From JACCVL01 sp963695375 (GTDB taxonomy: Bacteria > Actinomycetota > Actinomycetes > Propionibacteriales > Nocardioidaceae): a stretch of DNA of 64,000 nt. Each line of letters starts with the position of its first letter. Within the stretch, counting starts at the first letter, position 1. Positions 19,201-27,408 of the stretch are shown piece by piece. The notes beneath the pieces were generated by a model, which had not been told where the DNA came from, did not search any database, and saw only the letters and a program-made list of their open reading frames with translations. The DNA is taken from positions 1,550,001 through 1,614,000 of the forward strand of contig OY968767.1 of assembly GCA_963695375.1 (NCBI GenBank), given 5' to 3'. The position numbers and the translations under genes are program-made.

Positions 19201-21147
19201 CGCGAGATGGGGGTGAACTGCCAGACCGAGGACTTCACCTGCGTGGGCGTCGGCGACATGTCCGGCGACGTGTTCGGCAACGGGATGCTGCTGTCCGAGC
19301 ACACCCGGCTGGTGGCCGCCTTCGACCACCGGCACGTCTTCGTCGACCCCGACCCGGACGCCGCCACCTCGTACGCCGAGCGCCGCCGGCTCTTCGACCT
19401 GCCGCGGTCGAGCTGGGCCGACTACGACACCGACCTGATCTCCGCCGGCGGAGGGGTGTTCCCGCGCTCGGCCAAGTCGATCAAGGTCTCGGCCCAGATG
19501 CGCGAGGCGCTCGGGATCGCCGACGGGGTGCAGAAGCTCACCACCCACGAGCTGCTGCAGGCGATCCTGCGCGCGCCGGTGGACCTGCTGTGGAACGGCG
19601 GGATCGGCACCTACGTCAAGGCGAGCGCCGAGTCGCACGCCGAGGCCGGGGACAAGGCGAACGACGCGATCCGGGTCGACGGCGCGGAGCTGCGGGTGCG
19701 CTGCGTCGGCGAGGGCGGCAACCTCGGCTTCACCCAGCGCGGGAGGGTCGAGTACGCGCTGACCGGCGGGCGGATCACCACCGACTTCATCGACAACTCG
19801 GCCGGCGTGGACACCTCCGACCACGAGGTGAACATCAAGATCCTGCTCGACCGGGTGGTCGCCGACGGCGACCTGACCGGCAAGCAGCGCAACGCGCTGC
19901 TGCAGGAGATGACCGACGAGGTGGGCCGGCTGGTGCTCGCCGACAACGACGAGCAGAACCTGGCCCTCGCCAACGCCTCGTTCGGCGCCCCGTCGCTGCT
20001 GCACGTGCACGCGGACTGGATGCGCCGGATGGAGCGGGCCGGGATGCTCAACCGGTCGCTGGAGTTCCTGCCGGACAACAAGGAGATCGCCCGGCGGCGG
20101 GACCAGGACCTCGGGCTGACCCAGCCCGAGCTGGCGGTGCTGCTCGCGTACACGAAGATCGTGCTGGCCGAGGAGCTGCTGGACAGCAACGTGCCGGACG
20201 ACCCGTTCATGCGCGGGCGGCTGTACCGGTACTTCCCGAGCCCGATGCGCCAGGACTACCGCGAGCAGATGGACGCGCACCCGTTGCGCCGCGAGATCAT
20301 CGTCACCCAGGTGGTCAACGAGCTGGTGAACACCGGCGGGATCACCTTCTTCCAGCGGCTGTCCGGCGAGACCGGGGCGACGGCGTCGGAGCTGGCCCGC
20401 GCGCACGCGGTCGCGGCCGAGCTCTTCGCGACCGAGCACCTCAACGACCTGGTCCACGAGCTCGACCACGACGTCGACGCGCTGGTGCAGACCCGGATGC
20501 GGCTGGAGATCCGGACGCTGAGCGAGCGCGCGACCCGCTGGCTGGTCAACCACCGCTGGCACCACGACGCCGAGGCCACGGTGGAGCGGGTGGGGGCCGC
20601 GGTCACGAAGGTGGTGCGTGGCCTGCCGGACGTGCTGGTCGGGCGGGACGCCGAGCGGCTGTCGGAGCATGCGGCGCACCTGGTCGACGCCGGTGTGCCC
20701 GACGAGATCGCGATCCGGGTGGCGACGCTGGCGCCTGCCTACAGCGCGCTGGCCATCGTCGAGGTGGCGCAGCGGCTCGAACACGACCCGCTGCGGGTAG
20801 CCCGGGTGCACAGCGTGCTGGGTCAGCAGCTCGGCCTGGACACGCTCTACGGCCGGGTGCTCGAGCTGCCCCGGCTGGACCGCTGGCAGACGATGGCGCG
20901 CGCGTCGCTGCGCGACGACCTCCAGCAGGTGCATGCCGGGCTGACCGACAAGGTGGTGCGCGACCTCGCCGACGCGGGCGACCTGGACGTCGAGCACGCC
21001 GAGCGGCAGGTGTCGGAGTGGGCGGAGGAGCGCGGCACCGCGCTGCAGCGCAGCAGGGCCACGCTGCGCGAGATCTGCCGGGAGGAGTCGCCGGACCTGG
21101 CTCGGATGTCGGTCGCGCTGCGGGTCGCCCGCGGCCTGCTGGACTGA
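16219..21147 (+). CDS. gdh: Large NAD-specific glutamate dehydrogenase (180-kDa class)
   Basis: 1642 residues, the length of the L-180 class first described in Streptomyces. It deaminates glutamate oxidatively to 2-oxoglutarate with NAD+. The N-terminal half holds ACT-like regulatory segments (VVEIVTDDMPFLVDSVTMFL; FTFVGYREYTI). The catalytic core includes FGHVARGGLRWSDRREDFRT, NAVIVPVGAKGGFYCK and the DKGTASFSDIAN and GGSAGYDHKAMGIT dinucleotide region. The C-terminal helical domain runs to the stop. The enzyme of this class is usually allosterically controlled (for example by Asp). Together with the nearby pruA it completes conversion of pyrroline-5-carboxylate to 2-oxoglutarate. Confidence 0.95.
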   Translation: MRIQQDRALAALLERADEVAAARRATSGVEADTVHGLLASYYRHVAIEELEGREPEDIYGAAMSQYRLAGRRPQGTATVQVSTPTVGEHGWSAAGHTVVEIVTDDMPFLVDSVTMFLAHHSHGIHLVVHPQLRVRRDVTGRLLELDRGADPTLEPDGDEAVAAPEGTVPESWMHIEIDRVDEVERIAELERGLTAVLRDVRESVEDWSKMQARALSIVDQLRTDPPPLPGVEVTEVAELFSWLADDHFTFVGYREYTIGRADEPDGDVLKAVPGSGLGVLRSDPPAESGRLPGPVAERARDKVLSIITKANSRSTVHRPAYLDYVSIKTFDSDGEVNGERRFLGLFSSAAYTESVTRIPVLRRKTVEVLEHLGFQPMSHSGKALLDLLETYPRDELFQTPVDQLVPTLHAVLHLQERRQLRLFVRPDPYRRYLSCLVYLPRDRYTTQVRLRMESILAAALTDDGHTEGATVDYTARVSESVLARLHFVVRPPRGELVGDIDEPRIEALLAEATRSWTDDLAQAAYDILGEADGARAVREYGEAFPEAYKEDFSPRVGVSDLQRLETVDSQEGIGLHLYAPADAPPGEGRFKVYRTGASMSLTEVLPLFSSLGVEVVDERPYGLQPEGAAQPVAWIYDFGLRYAGEPGEQGRELFQDAFRACWQGRAEADGFNRLVLAAGLSWRQVSVLRAYARWMRQAGTPFSQEYVEDTVLRHCSVARTLVDLFYARFDPGSHDVPADGESRVAMIADLEARLTSALDEVESLDHDRILRSFVTAISATVRTNYFVPGDDDGGSRSAIAIKLEPQRIEDLPQPKPRYEVFVYSPRVEGVHLRFGHVARGGLRWSDRREDFRTEILGLVKAQMVKNAVIVPVGAKGGFYCKQLPDPQQDRDAWTAEGVACYRIFISGLLDVTDNLKREQVVPPPRVVRHDGEDAYLVVAADKGTASFSDIANELAEEYGFWLGDAFASGGSAGYDHKAMGITARGAWESVRRHFREMGVNCQTEDFTCVGVGDMSGDVFGNGMLLSEHTRLVAAFDHRHVFVDPDPDAATSYAERRRLFDLPRSSWADYDTDLISAGGGVFPRSAKSIKVSAQMREALGIADGVQKLTTHELLQAILRAPVDLLWNGGIGTYVKASAESHAEAGDKANDAIRVDGAELRVRCVGEGGNLGFTQRGRVEYALTGGRITTDFIDNSAGVDTSDHEVNIKILLDRVVADGDLTGKQRNALLQEMTDEVGRLVLADNDEQNLALANASFGAPSLLHVHADWMRRMERAGMLNRSLEFLPDNKEIARRRDQDLGLTQPELAVLLAYTKIVLAEELLDSNVPDDPFMRGRLYRYFPSPMRQDYREQMDAHPLRREIIVTQVVNELVNTGGITFFQRLSGETGATASELARAHAVAAELFATEHLNDLVHELDHDVDALVQTRMRLEIRTLSERATRWLVNHRWHHDAEATVERVGAAVTKVVRGLPDVLVGRDAERLSEHAAHLVDAGVPDEIAIRVATLAPAYSALAIVEVAQRLEHDPLRVARVHSVLGQQLGLDTLYGRVLELPRLDRWQTMARASLRDDLQQVHAGLTDKVVRDLADAGDLDVEHAERQVSEWAEERGTALQRSRATLREICREESPDLARMSVALRVARGLLD

Positions 21148-21307
21148 CCGCTCACCCGTTCGGCCAGTCGCACACAGTGATCAGACGATCACCGAGTGCG
21201 TTCGCTTGCCGGGTCTTGGCGGCCGTCCCACTATTACCCCAACGCGGCTGATATGAGTGGCCACGCACTGACCGCGGGGGTCGGAGCGATCACCGATTCG
21301 CCGCGTA

Positions 21308-21342
21308 ACGAACGCCCTGGCAGCGACCGCCGGGGCGTTCGT
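21308..21342. terminator. Perfect hairpin after NAD-GDH
   Basis: ACGAACGCCC (21308-21317) pairs perfectly with GGGCGTTCGT (21333-21342) around a 15-nt loop. It lies between the ends of the convergent NAD-GDH and VOC genes, 160 bp after the former and 28 bp after the latter, so it may serve both. There is no T-tract, as is usual in high-GC actinobacteria. The remaining 21148-21307 shows no gene. Confidence 0.65.
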
Positions 21343-21370
21343 CATGCGCCGTCTCCTTGACCGGCGCCGC

Positions 21371-21730
21371 TCAGTCGACGCAGAGGCAGAACGGGTGGCC
21401 CGCCGGGTCGAGGAAGACCCGGAAGGTGGTGCCGGGCTGCTGGTCGTGCTTGGTCGCGCCGAGCTCCAGCACCTTCGGCTCGGCGGCGTCCAGGTCCTCG
21501 ACCATCACGTCGAGGTGGATCTGCTGCGGAACCTGCTGGCCGGGCCACACCGGCGGGGTGTAGGCGTCCACCTGCTGGAAGGAGATGCACTGGCTGCCGT
21601 CGGCCGGGCGGATGTCGGCCCAGCCGTCGGAGGCCTCGACCTTCCAGCCCAGCAGCGCGCCGTAGAACGTCGCGAGCGCGCCGGCGTCCGGGCAGTCGAT
21701 GACGAAGCCTGGGTGCTGTGCGATAGCCAT
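21371..21730 (-). CDS. VOC-superfamily (glyoxalase/bleomycin resistance-like) protein
   Basis: 119 residues from ATG 21730; TAGCCT lies 7 nt upstream on the minus strand. A single VOC domain: PGFVIDCPDAGALATFYGAL then LLGWKVEASDGWADI, IHLDVMVEDLDAAEPKVLEL and a terminal TFRVFLDPAGHPFCLCVD. Metal-ligand positions (His/Glu) are only partly evident. VOC proteins range from isomerases to drug-binding proteins, so no substrate can be given. Decayed copies of a closely related gene occur at about 26.9 and 28.3 kb. Ten bases separate the start from the stop of the VOC gene upstream. Confidence 0.85.
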   Translation of the reverse strand: MAIAQHPGFVIDCPDAGALATFYGALLGWKVEASDGWADIRPADGSQCISFQQVDAYTPPVWPGQQVPQQIHLDVMVEDLDAAEPKVLELGATKHDQQPGTTFRVFLDPAGHPFCLCVD

Positions 21731-21740
21731 GCCAGGCAGG

Positions 21741-22181
21741 CTAGGACCGGCCACCGACAGCGTCGAGGACGCCGGTGGCCTGGCCGACCTCGATCAGGTG
21801 CCCGTCCGGGTCGCGCATGTAGGCCCGGATCTCGCCGCCGCGGTCCTTCGGCTCGGTGAGGAAGGTCGCGCCGGCGGCGCGCCACTGCTCGTAGACCTGG
21901 GCGATGTCGGCGACGCGGATGTTGAGGAACGCGCTGGCCCGGGTCGGGTCGGTGGGCACGTCGAGGGAGATTTCCGGCTTGTCGTCGGTCGGTCCGCCGC
22001 CCACGTTCAGGATCAGCCAGGTGTTGGCGACCTGCATGATCACCGGGTCCCGCTCGAGCACCGTCCGCGCTCCGAGCACCTGCTCGTACCATCGGCGGCT
22101 GCGGTCCTGGTCGCTCACCACCAGGAAGTGGGTGATGACGAACCCTTCAGCGGGTGCCGGGAAATCGGGCGTCTCAGCCAT
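21741..22181 (-). CDS. VOC-superfamily protein
   Basis: 146 residues from ATG 22181, which has GGAG on the minus strand at a normal distance. One VOC domain: ITHFLVVSDQDRSRRWYEQV, then LGARTVLER, AFLNIRVADIAQVYEQWRAA and AYMRDPDGHLIEVGQATG, where the Glu of HLIEV is the usual metal ligand. It is followed after 10 nt by the second VOC gene, so the two are likely one transcript. The two proteins are not close paralogues. Substrate unknown. Confidence 0.85.
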   Translation of the reverse strand: MAETPDFPAPAEGFVITHFLVVSDQDRSRRWYEQVLGARTVLERDPVIMQVANTWLILNVGGGPTDDKPEISLDVPTDPTRASAFLNIRVADIAQVYEQWRAAGATFLTEPKDRGGEIRAYMRDPDGHLIEVGQATGVLDAVGGRS

Positions 22182-22391
22182 GACGAGCTCCAAGGTCGGC
22201 TACCTCTGGCGAACCCCGCTCCGCCGGGAGTATTCCCTCGGGTTAGGGAGCAACTCGCGAGACAGGTGAGACCGGTGTGAGCGCCGTGTCTGCCCGTTGT
22301 GCACAGAAGGCCCGCGGCCCCTTCCGACAGCGCGGATGCGGGTCTAGGGTCCGGGCCATTCAGACTGTTTTGTCCGGATCTGGGGGCCGCG

Positions 22392-23624
22392 ATGGCTGCG
22401 ACGCCGGCGGAGCTGCTGGCCGACGAGGTGCGGGCCGAGGTGCGCAGCTCCGGGGTGGATCCGCAGCGGGACCCGGCCGCCGTGCATCGGCTGGCACGCG
22501 AGGTCACCCGGCGGCACGAGCAGCGCAGCCTGACCGGTGCGGTCGCCCCGCTCGCCGACGAGCAGGCCGCGGTGGGGGAGATCGTCGCCCGGGTGTCCGG
22601 GCTCGGCGTGTTGCAGCCGCTGCTCGACGACCCTGAGATCGAGGAGATCTGGGTCAACGAGCCCAGCCGGGTGTTCGTCGCCCGCCGCGGCCGGCATGAG
22701 CTGACCCCGCTCGTCCTCGACGCCGAGGAGGTCCGGGAGCTGGTCGAGCGGATGCTGAAGACCAGCGGCCGCAGGCTCGACCTCTCCCAGCCGTTCGTGG
22801 ACGCAACGCTGCCCGGAGGCCACCGGCTGCACGTCGTCCTCGATGGCATCTGCCGCGATTTCGTCGCGGTGAACGTCCGCAAGTTCGTCGCTCGGGCGCA
22901 CCGGCTGGAGGATCTGGTCGCCCTGGGCACGCTCACTCCTGCGGCGGCTCGCTTCCTGGACGCCTGCGTCCGCGCCGGGCTGTCGGTGCTGGTGTCCGGC
23001 GGCACCCAGGCAGGCAAGACGACGATGCTGAACTGCCTGGCCGCGGCCATCCCGGGCAGTGAGCGGGTGGTCTCCTGCGAGGAGGTCTTCGAGCTGCGCT
23101 TCGCCCACCCCGACTGGGTGCCGTTACAGACCCGCCCCCCGGGCCTGGAGGGGACCGGCGAGGTCCGGCTCCGGCAGCTGGTCAAGGAGAGCCTGCGGAT
23201 GCGGCCGAACCGGTTGGTGGTCGGGGAGGTCCGCGCCGAGGAGTGCCTGGACCTGCTGCTGGCGCTCAACGCCGGACTGCCCGGGATGGCCAGTCTGCAT
23301 GCCAACTCCGCACGGGAGGCGCTGGTCAAGGCCTGCACCCTCCCGCTCCTGGCCGGGGAGAACATCGGTTCTCGGTTCGTCGTCCCCACCGTCGCTGCGG
23401 CCGTCGATCTCGTGGTGCACCTGTCGCTGGCTCCAGACGGGACCCGCACTGTCGACGAGATCCTCGCCGTCCCGGGTCGGGTCGAGGCCGATGTCATCGA
23501 GACCGAAGTCGTGTTCCGACGGCAGGACCACGAGCTTGTGCGGTGCAACGGGCGCCCGGCGCACCCGGAGCGCTTCGCCCGCATCGGCGTCGACGTCGAC
23601 CGGCTGCTGGGTGGAGGCGAGTGA
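22392..23624 (+). CDS. tadA: Tad pilus secretion ATPase (TadA/CpaF)
   Basis: 410 residues. Hexameric ATPase of the type II/IV secretion superfamily that powers Flp-type pilus assembly on the cytoplasmic side. Visible: N1-type helical N-terminus, VLQPLLDDPEIEEIWVNEPS, RLDLSQPFVDATLPGGHRL, Walker A GGTQAGKTT (about 203-210), the Asp-box CEEVFELR, the His-box ASLHANSAREAL and Walker B RLVVGEVRAEECLD. A TAGGGT hexamer at 22345-22350 could be the operon promoter -10. It is the first gene of an apparent seven-gene operon ending at 26876; the CpaB/CpaE-like genes lie apart at 5.8-7.7 kb. Confidence 0.93.
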   Translation: MAATPAELLADEVRAEVRSSGVDPQRDPAAVHRLAREVTRRHEQRSLTGAVAPLADEQAAVGEIVARVSGLGVLQPLLDDPEIEEIWVNEPSRVFVARRGRHELTPLVLDAEEVRELVERMLKTSGRRLDLSQPFVDATLPGGHRLHVVLDGICRDFVAVNVRKFVARAHRLEDLVALGTLTPAAARFLDACVRAGLSVLVSGGTQAGKTTMLNCLAAAIPGSERVVSCEEVFELRFAHPDWVPLQTRPPGLEGTGEVRLRQLVKESLRMRPNRLVVGEVRAEECLDLLLALNAGLPGMASLHANSAREALVKACTLPLLAGENIGSRFVVPTVAAAVDLVVHLSLAPDGTRTVDEILAVPGRVEADVIETEVVFRRQDHELVRCNGRPAHPERFARIGVDVDRLLGGGE

Positions 23625-23625
23625 G

Positions 23626-24489
23626 GTGGGCGCCGCGGTCGGCCTCGTGCTCGGGTGCGGGCTGCTGCTGGTCTGGCTCGCGGTCACCGGCGAGGCGAAT
23701 GAGACGTCGACGACCAGCCGACCCGCGCTGATCGACCGGCTGCGCACGACGTTGCGGCGGGCGGGTGCGGACCGGGTGACGCCCGCGGCCCTGCTCGGCG
23801 TCTGCGCGGGGCTGGGTGGTGTCGTCGGCCTCGCGATGCTCGTGGTCAGCGGGGTGCCGGCCGTCGGCGCGGCCTTCGGTCTGCTCGTCGCGTACGCGCC
23901 GGTCGCGGTGTTGCGCGGACGCGCCCGACGCGCGCTGCGCGAGCGCGCCGAGCTGTGGCCGGACGTCGTCGACGACCTGGGCTCCGGGGTTCGCGCCGGA
24001 CTGTCGTTGCCGGAGGCGCTCACCCGGGTCGGCGAGCGGGGGCCGGCGCCGCTGCGTCCCGCGTTCTCCGCCTTCGGGGTCCGCTATCAGCGCACCGGGC
24101 GGTTCGGCGCTGCTCTGGACGACCTCAAGGCCGACCTGGCCGATCCGGTCGGTGACCGGGTGGTGGAGGGGCTGCGCGTCGCCCGGGAGGTCGGGGGCGG
24201 TGACCTCGGAGCGTTGCTGCGCGCCTTGTCCGGCTATCTCCGCGACGACCTGCGCACCCGCGGCGAGCTGGAGTCCCGGCAGGCGTGGACCGTGAACGCC
24301 GCCCGACTCGCCGTCGCCGCCCCCTGGGCGGTGTTGCTGCTGATGTCGTTCGACCGGGACGTGATCGGCCGGTATGCGAGCCCCATCGGCGCCTTCGTGC
24401 TGCTCGGCGGAGCCGCGACCTGTCTCCTGGCCTATCGGCTGATGGTTCGGCTCGGTCGGTTGCCGGCCGAGCGCAGGGTGCTGGCATGA
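23626..24489 (+). CDS. tadB: TadB-like type II secretion F-domain membrane protein
   Basis: 287 residues from GTG 23626, 8 nt after GGAGG (23613-23617) inside the end of tadA. Transmembrane segments lie at about 1-18, 55-95 and two near the C-terminus. A GspF-type cytoplasmic domain lies between them: ELWPDVVDDLGSGVRAGLSL then PEALTRVGERGPAPLR. Family members form the inner-membrane platform on which the ATPase acts. The TGA stop overlaps the next ATG as ATGA, indicating translational coupling with tadC. Confidence 0.88.
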   Translation: MGAAVGLVLGCGLLLVWLAVTGEANETSTTSRPALIDRLRTTLRRAGADRVTPAALLGVCAGLGGVVGLAMLVVSGVPAVGAAFGLLVAYAPVAVLRGRARRALRERAELWPDVVDDLGSGVRAGLSLPEALTRVGERGPAPLRPAFSAFGVRYQRTGRFGAALDDLKADLADPVGDRVVEGLRVAREVGGGDLGALLRALSGYLRDDLRTRGELESRQAWTVNAARLAVAAPWAVLLLMSFDRDVIGRYASPIGAFVLLGGAATCLLAYRLMVRLGRLPAERRVLA

Positions 24490-25409
24490 GCGCGACGGTG
24501 GTCGGTGCGCTCGTAGGGGCGACGGCAGGGCTCGGCCTGCTGCTGGTGCTGGTCGGTGCACCGCTGCGTCGTCGCCCCTCTCTCGACGACCGGGTGCTGC
24601 CGTACCTGACCGGTCCGACCGCCCCGCGACGGCAGAGCGGCGGCCCGCTCGGCGTGGTCAGCGTGGTCGTCGTCCCCTGGCTGCACGCCCTCGCCCAGCT
24701 GCTGGCCCGGGTATCCGGCAACGGCGCCGCCACCCGCCGCCGCCTCGGCCGCGCCGGTGACCGGCTCTCGCTGGAGGAGTTCCGGGTCGAGCAGGTCACC
24801 TGGGGCCTGCTCGCCGCCGCCGGCGCGGCGATGCTCGGCCTGCTGGCGGCGGCCCGCGGGACGGTGCCGTCCGCCGCCCTGCTCCTCGCCGTCGGTGCGG
24901 CGTTCCTCTGCGGCGTCATGGCCCGCGACCAGCGGCTGTCGGCAGCTGTGGCCGCGCGCGAGCGGGCGATGCTCGCCGAGTTCCCCGCCATCGCCGACCT
25001 GTTGGCGCTGTCGGTCGCAGCCGGGGAGGGGCCGGTGGCGGCGTTGGAGCGCGTGACCCGCACCGCGCACGGCGCCCTCGCCGGCGAGCTGCGGGTGCTG
25101 CTCGGTGAGGCTGCCACCGGCACGCCGGTCGTCTCCGCGCTGGACCACCTCGCCGCGCGCACCGGGGTCGCCGCTGTGTCCCGGTTCGCCTCGACGCTGG
25201 CCGTGGCGATCGAGCGAGGGACACCGCTGGTCGGCGTCCTGCACGCCCAGGCTGCGGACGTCCGCGAGGCCGGGCGACGGCAGCTGCTCGAGACCGGGGC
25301 ACGCAAAGAGGTCTCGATGATGGTGCCGGTGGTCTTCCTCGTGCTCCCGGTCACGGTCGTCTTCGCGTTCTTCCCCGGTGTGGTGGGCCTGCAGCTCACC
25401 GCGCCATGA
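24486..25409 (+). CDS. tadC: TadC-like type II secretion F-domain membrane protein
   Basis: 307 residues. The ATG at 24486 overlaps the tadB stop by 4 nt. An N-terminal helix, a pair of central helices (about 100-140), the GspF-like domain AMLAEFPAIADLLALSVAAG then EGPVAALERV, and the C-terminal VPVVFLVLPVTVVFAFFPGV match TadC. It is the second platform subunit of the Tad system, partner of TadB. A Flp-like small peptide gene follows after 34 nt. Confidence 0.88.
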   Translation: MSATVVGALVGATAGLGLLLVLVGAPLRRRPSLDDRVLPYLTGPTAPRRQSGGPLGVVSVVVVPWLHALAQLLARVSGNGAATRRRLGRAGDRLSLEEFRVEQVTWGLLAAAGAAMLGLLAAARGTVPSAALLLAVGAAFLCGVMARDQRLSAAVAARERAMLAEFPAIADLLALSVAAGEGPVAALERVTRTAHGALAGELRVLLGEAATGTPVVSALDHLAARTGVAAVSRFASTLAVAIERGTPLVGVLHAQAADVREAGRRQLLETGARKEVSMMVPVVFLVLPVTVVFAFFPGVVGLQLTAP

Positions 25410-25443
25410 CCACCGAACACCGTTCCGAGACCGGGAGGTCGAG

Positions 25444-25611
25444 ATGACAGCAATCCTCGTAGCGATCCTGCGCCGGCGAGACGAGCGTGGCGATGTGCCC
25501 GGCTGGGTGATGATCACGGTGATGACCGCCGGTCTGGTGGCGATGCTCACCGCAGTGGCCGGGCCGCAGCTGCGCAGCATGCTCGACGCGGCGCTGGCGA
25601 GCGTCACCTGA
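25444..25611 (+). CDS. Flp-pilin-like small membrane peptide
   Basis: 55 residues from ATG 25444, after GGGAGG. A charged N-terminus (LRRRDERGDVPGW) is followed by one hydrophobic helix VMITVMTAGLVAMLTAVAGP and a short tail. This is the form of actinobacterial Flp-type prepilins, in which a peptidase cleaves after a Gly and the helix packs into the filament. The cleavage site would be near GDVPG|W, which is inference. It is encoded directly between tadC and tadE. No prepilin peptidase (TadV) lies in the window. Confidence 0.75.
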   Translation: MTAILVAILRRRDERGDVPGWVMITVMTAGLVAMLTAVAGPQLRSMLDAALASVT

Positions 25612-25612
25612 C

Positions 25613-26008
25613 GTGCGCCGGCCGGTCGCCCGATCCGGCGACGACGGCGCCGCCGTGGTCGACTTCGTGCTGGTGGCCGCCCTCGTGGTGCCGCTGGTGC
25701 TGGCGGTGATTCAGCTCGGGCTGGTCCTGCATGTCCGCAACACGCTGGCCGCGGCCGCGTCCGAGGGGGCGCGCTGGGCGGCCACCGCCGACCAGCGGCC
25801 GGTCGACGGTGCCGCGCACACCCGGGCGATGGTCGGGCAGATCCTCGCCGGCCGGTACGCCCAGCACGTGACGGCCCGGGCGGCCGCGGTGGGAGGACGA
25901 CTGGGTGTGGTCGTCCGGGTCGAGGCGGAGGTGCCTCCGCTCGGGCTGCTCGGCCCGGCCGTTCCGGTCAGTGTCGAGGGACACGCGGTCGAGGAGCAGC
26001 CACCGTGA
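25613..26008 (+). CDS. TadE-family pseudopilin
   Basis: 131 residues from GTG 25613, one base after the previous stop. It carries the TadE signature GAAVVDFVLVAALVVPLVLA then VIQLGLVLHVRNTLAAAASE with a single N-terminal helix. The rest is an extracytoplasmic beta-rich domain (VGGRLGVVVRVEAEVPPLG). TadE-like pseudopilins cap or initiate the Flp pilus. The stop overlaps the next gene's GTG by four bases (GTGA). Confidence 0.85.
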   Translation: MRRPVARSGDDGAAVVDFVLVAALVVPLVLAVIQLGLVLHVRNTLAAAASEGARWAATADQRPVDGAAHTRAMVGQILAGRYAQHVTARAAAVGGRLGVVVRVEAEVPPLGLLGPAVPVSVEGHAVEEQPP

Positions 26009-26436
26009 GAGATGACCGCGGCAGCGGCGTCGTCGAGTTCACCTGGCTGTGCCTGCTGCTGCTCGTGCCGCTGGTCTACCTGCTGATCGGCGCGACCGAG
26101 GTGCAGCAGGCGGCCTACGGGGCGACCGCGGCCAGCCGGGCCGCCGGACGGGCTTACGTGCTGGCGCCCGACGAGACGGCCGCGCAGCGGCAGGCGACGG
26201 CCGCGGCGCAGGTGGCCCTCGCTGATCAGGGGATCGACTGGGGCAGCGCTGATCTGACCGTCTCCTGTCGGCCGGATCCAGCGGCGTGCCTGGCGCCGGG
26301 TTCGCTGGTGACAGTCGACGTCACGGTGCGGCAGCCGTTGCCGGTTGTCGGGAGCGTGCTGGGACCGGCGGCGCCGACGGTCCGAGTGGCCAGCAGCCAC
26401 GCCGAGCCGTACGGCAGCTTCCGGGAGCCGCGGTGA
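26005..26436 (+). CDS. TadE/TadF-like pseudopilin
   Basis: 143 residues. GTG 26005 overlaps the tadE stop. The N-terminus DDRGSGVVEFTWLCLLLLVP then LVYLLIGATEVQQAAYGA is a second TadE-like prepilin signature with Glu at position +5 of the hydrophobic helix. The outer domain contains a possible disulfide (VSCRPDPAACL). It ends coupled (GTGA) to the next gene. Confidence 0.82.
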   Translation: MRDDRGSGVVEFTWLCLLLLVPLVYLLIGATEVQQAAYGATAASRAAGRAYVLAPDETAAQRQATAAAQVALADQGIDWGSADLTVSCRPDPAACLAPGSLVTVDVTVRQPLPVVGSVLGPAAPTVRVASSHAEPYGSFREPR

Positions 26437-26876
26437 GCCAGCCGCGTCACGGTCGTCGCGGTGACTGCGGCACCGTGACCGTGCTGGTGGTCGGGTTCGT
26501 CGTGGTCGTCGCGCTGCTGGTGGCGGCGGTCGTGGACGCGTCGGCTGCCTATCTGCGCCGGCAGGCGCTGACCTCGCTGGCCGACGGCGCCGTGCTCGCC
26601 GCCGCCGACGGGGTGCAGGGCGAGCAGGTCTACACCTCCGGCCTCGACGCGCACGCTCAGGTGGATGCTCAGGTCGCCCGGACCTACGTCGCCGACTACC
26701 TGCGCTCCACCGGTGCGCTCGCCGAGCACCCCGGCCTGACCTGGCAGGTGGACACCACCGGCTCCGTCGTCCGGGTCCGGGTCAGCGCCCCGCTCGACCT
26801 GCCGATCACCCCGGCCGGCTGGGTCGATCAGGCGAGCGTGACCGGCTCCGCCGCCGCGGTGGTCGAGGTGCGATGA
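26433..26876 (+). CDS. TadG-like pilus assembly protein
   Basis: 147 residues. GTG 26433 overlaps the preceding stop. After GDCGTVTVLVVGF comes a hydrophobic helix, then DASAAYLRRQALTSLADGAV and LAAADG, the TadG-like N-terminal pattern. The C-terminus DQASVTGSAAAVVEVR marks the start of the segmental duplication that continues downstream: a copy of these last codons recurs at 28258 without the rest of the gene. It is the last gene of the tad operon. Confidence 0.82.
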   Translation: MSQPRHGRRGDCGTVTVLVVGFVVVVALLVAAVVDASAAYLRRQALTSLADGAVLAAADGVQGEQVYTSGLDAHAQVDAQVARTYVADYLRSTGALAEHPGLTWQVDTTGSVVRVRVSAPLDLPITPAGWVDQASVTGSAAAVVEVR

Positions 26877-27408
26877 GGCTCAGGTCGAGGAAGACCCGGA
26901 AGGTGGTGCCGGACTGGGCGAGGCATTGTCGGCCCAGCCGTCGGACACCTCGACCTCCCAGTCCAGCAGCTCGCCGTAGAACGTCGCGAGCGCGCCGGCG
27001 TCCGGACAGTCGACCGACAGCGCCAGGCCCGCGACAGGGTTCTACGACCAAAGTCCACTTGGAGACCCACGACTCGTTGGTGGATGGTTCCTACAGGCCC
27101 GTCGGGTGGTTGAGTGTCGGCCTCGGTGGCCGGGGCGCTCTGCGACGGAGTCGCCGCATCACCTGGAGGAACACATGCGGATCATCCGGCTGATCCTTCT
27201 GACCGCCTTACCGACCGTGCTGCTCGTCACGGCTGCGCAGGCCGCGCCGGTCGGTGCCCTGAAGCAGTACCGGGTGCCAACCGCCGACAGCGAACCCCGG
27301 GCCATCACCACCGGATCCGACGGGAACACCTGGTTCACCGAGGGCACGACCTTCACGGCCGCACCGGCCAAGATCGCTCGGGTCACGCCGGCCGGCGTGA
27401 TTACCGAG
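26831..27408 (+). repeat. Segmental duplication, copy A
   Basis: 578 bp running from the last codons of the TadG-like gene, through a VOC-gene remnant and a shared intergenic stretch (GGTTCTACGACCAAAGT), into the first about 78 codons of the Vgb-like gene. Copy B (28258-28811) matches in the same order and orientation, with small indels and scattered substitutions. The offset between copies is 1427 bp, as expected for a tandem duplication whose second copy was later truncated. Confidence 0.85.
26877..27040 (-). pseudogene. VOC-gene remnant A
   Basis: On the minus strand the sequence still translates as LALSVDCPDAGALATFYGEL then LDWEVEVSDGWAD before jumping, through an internal deletion, to the TFRVFLD end of a VOC domain in another frame. 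No start codon remains. The parent resembles the intact gene at 21371-21730 but carries its own N-terminal variant (CPDAGALATFYGELLDWEVE). Non-functional. Confidence 0.8.
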
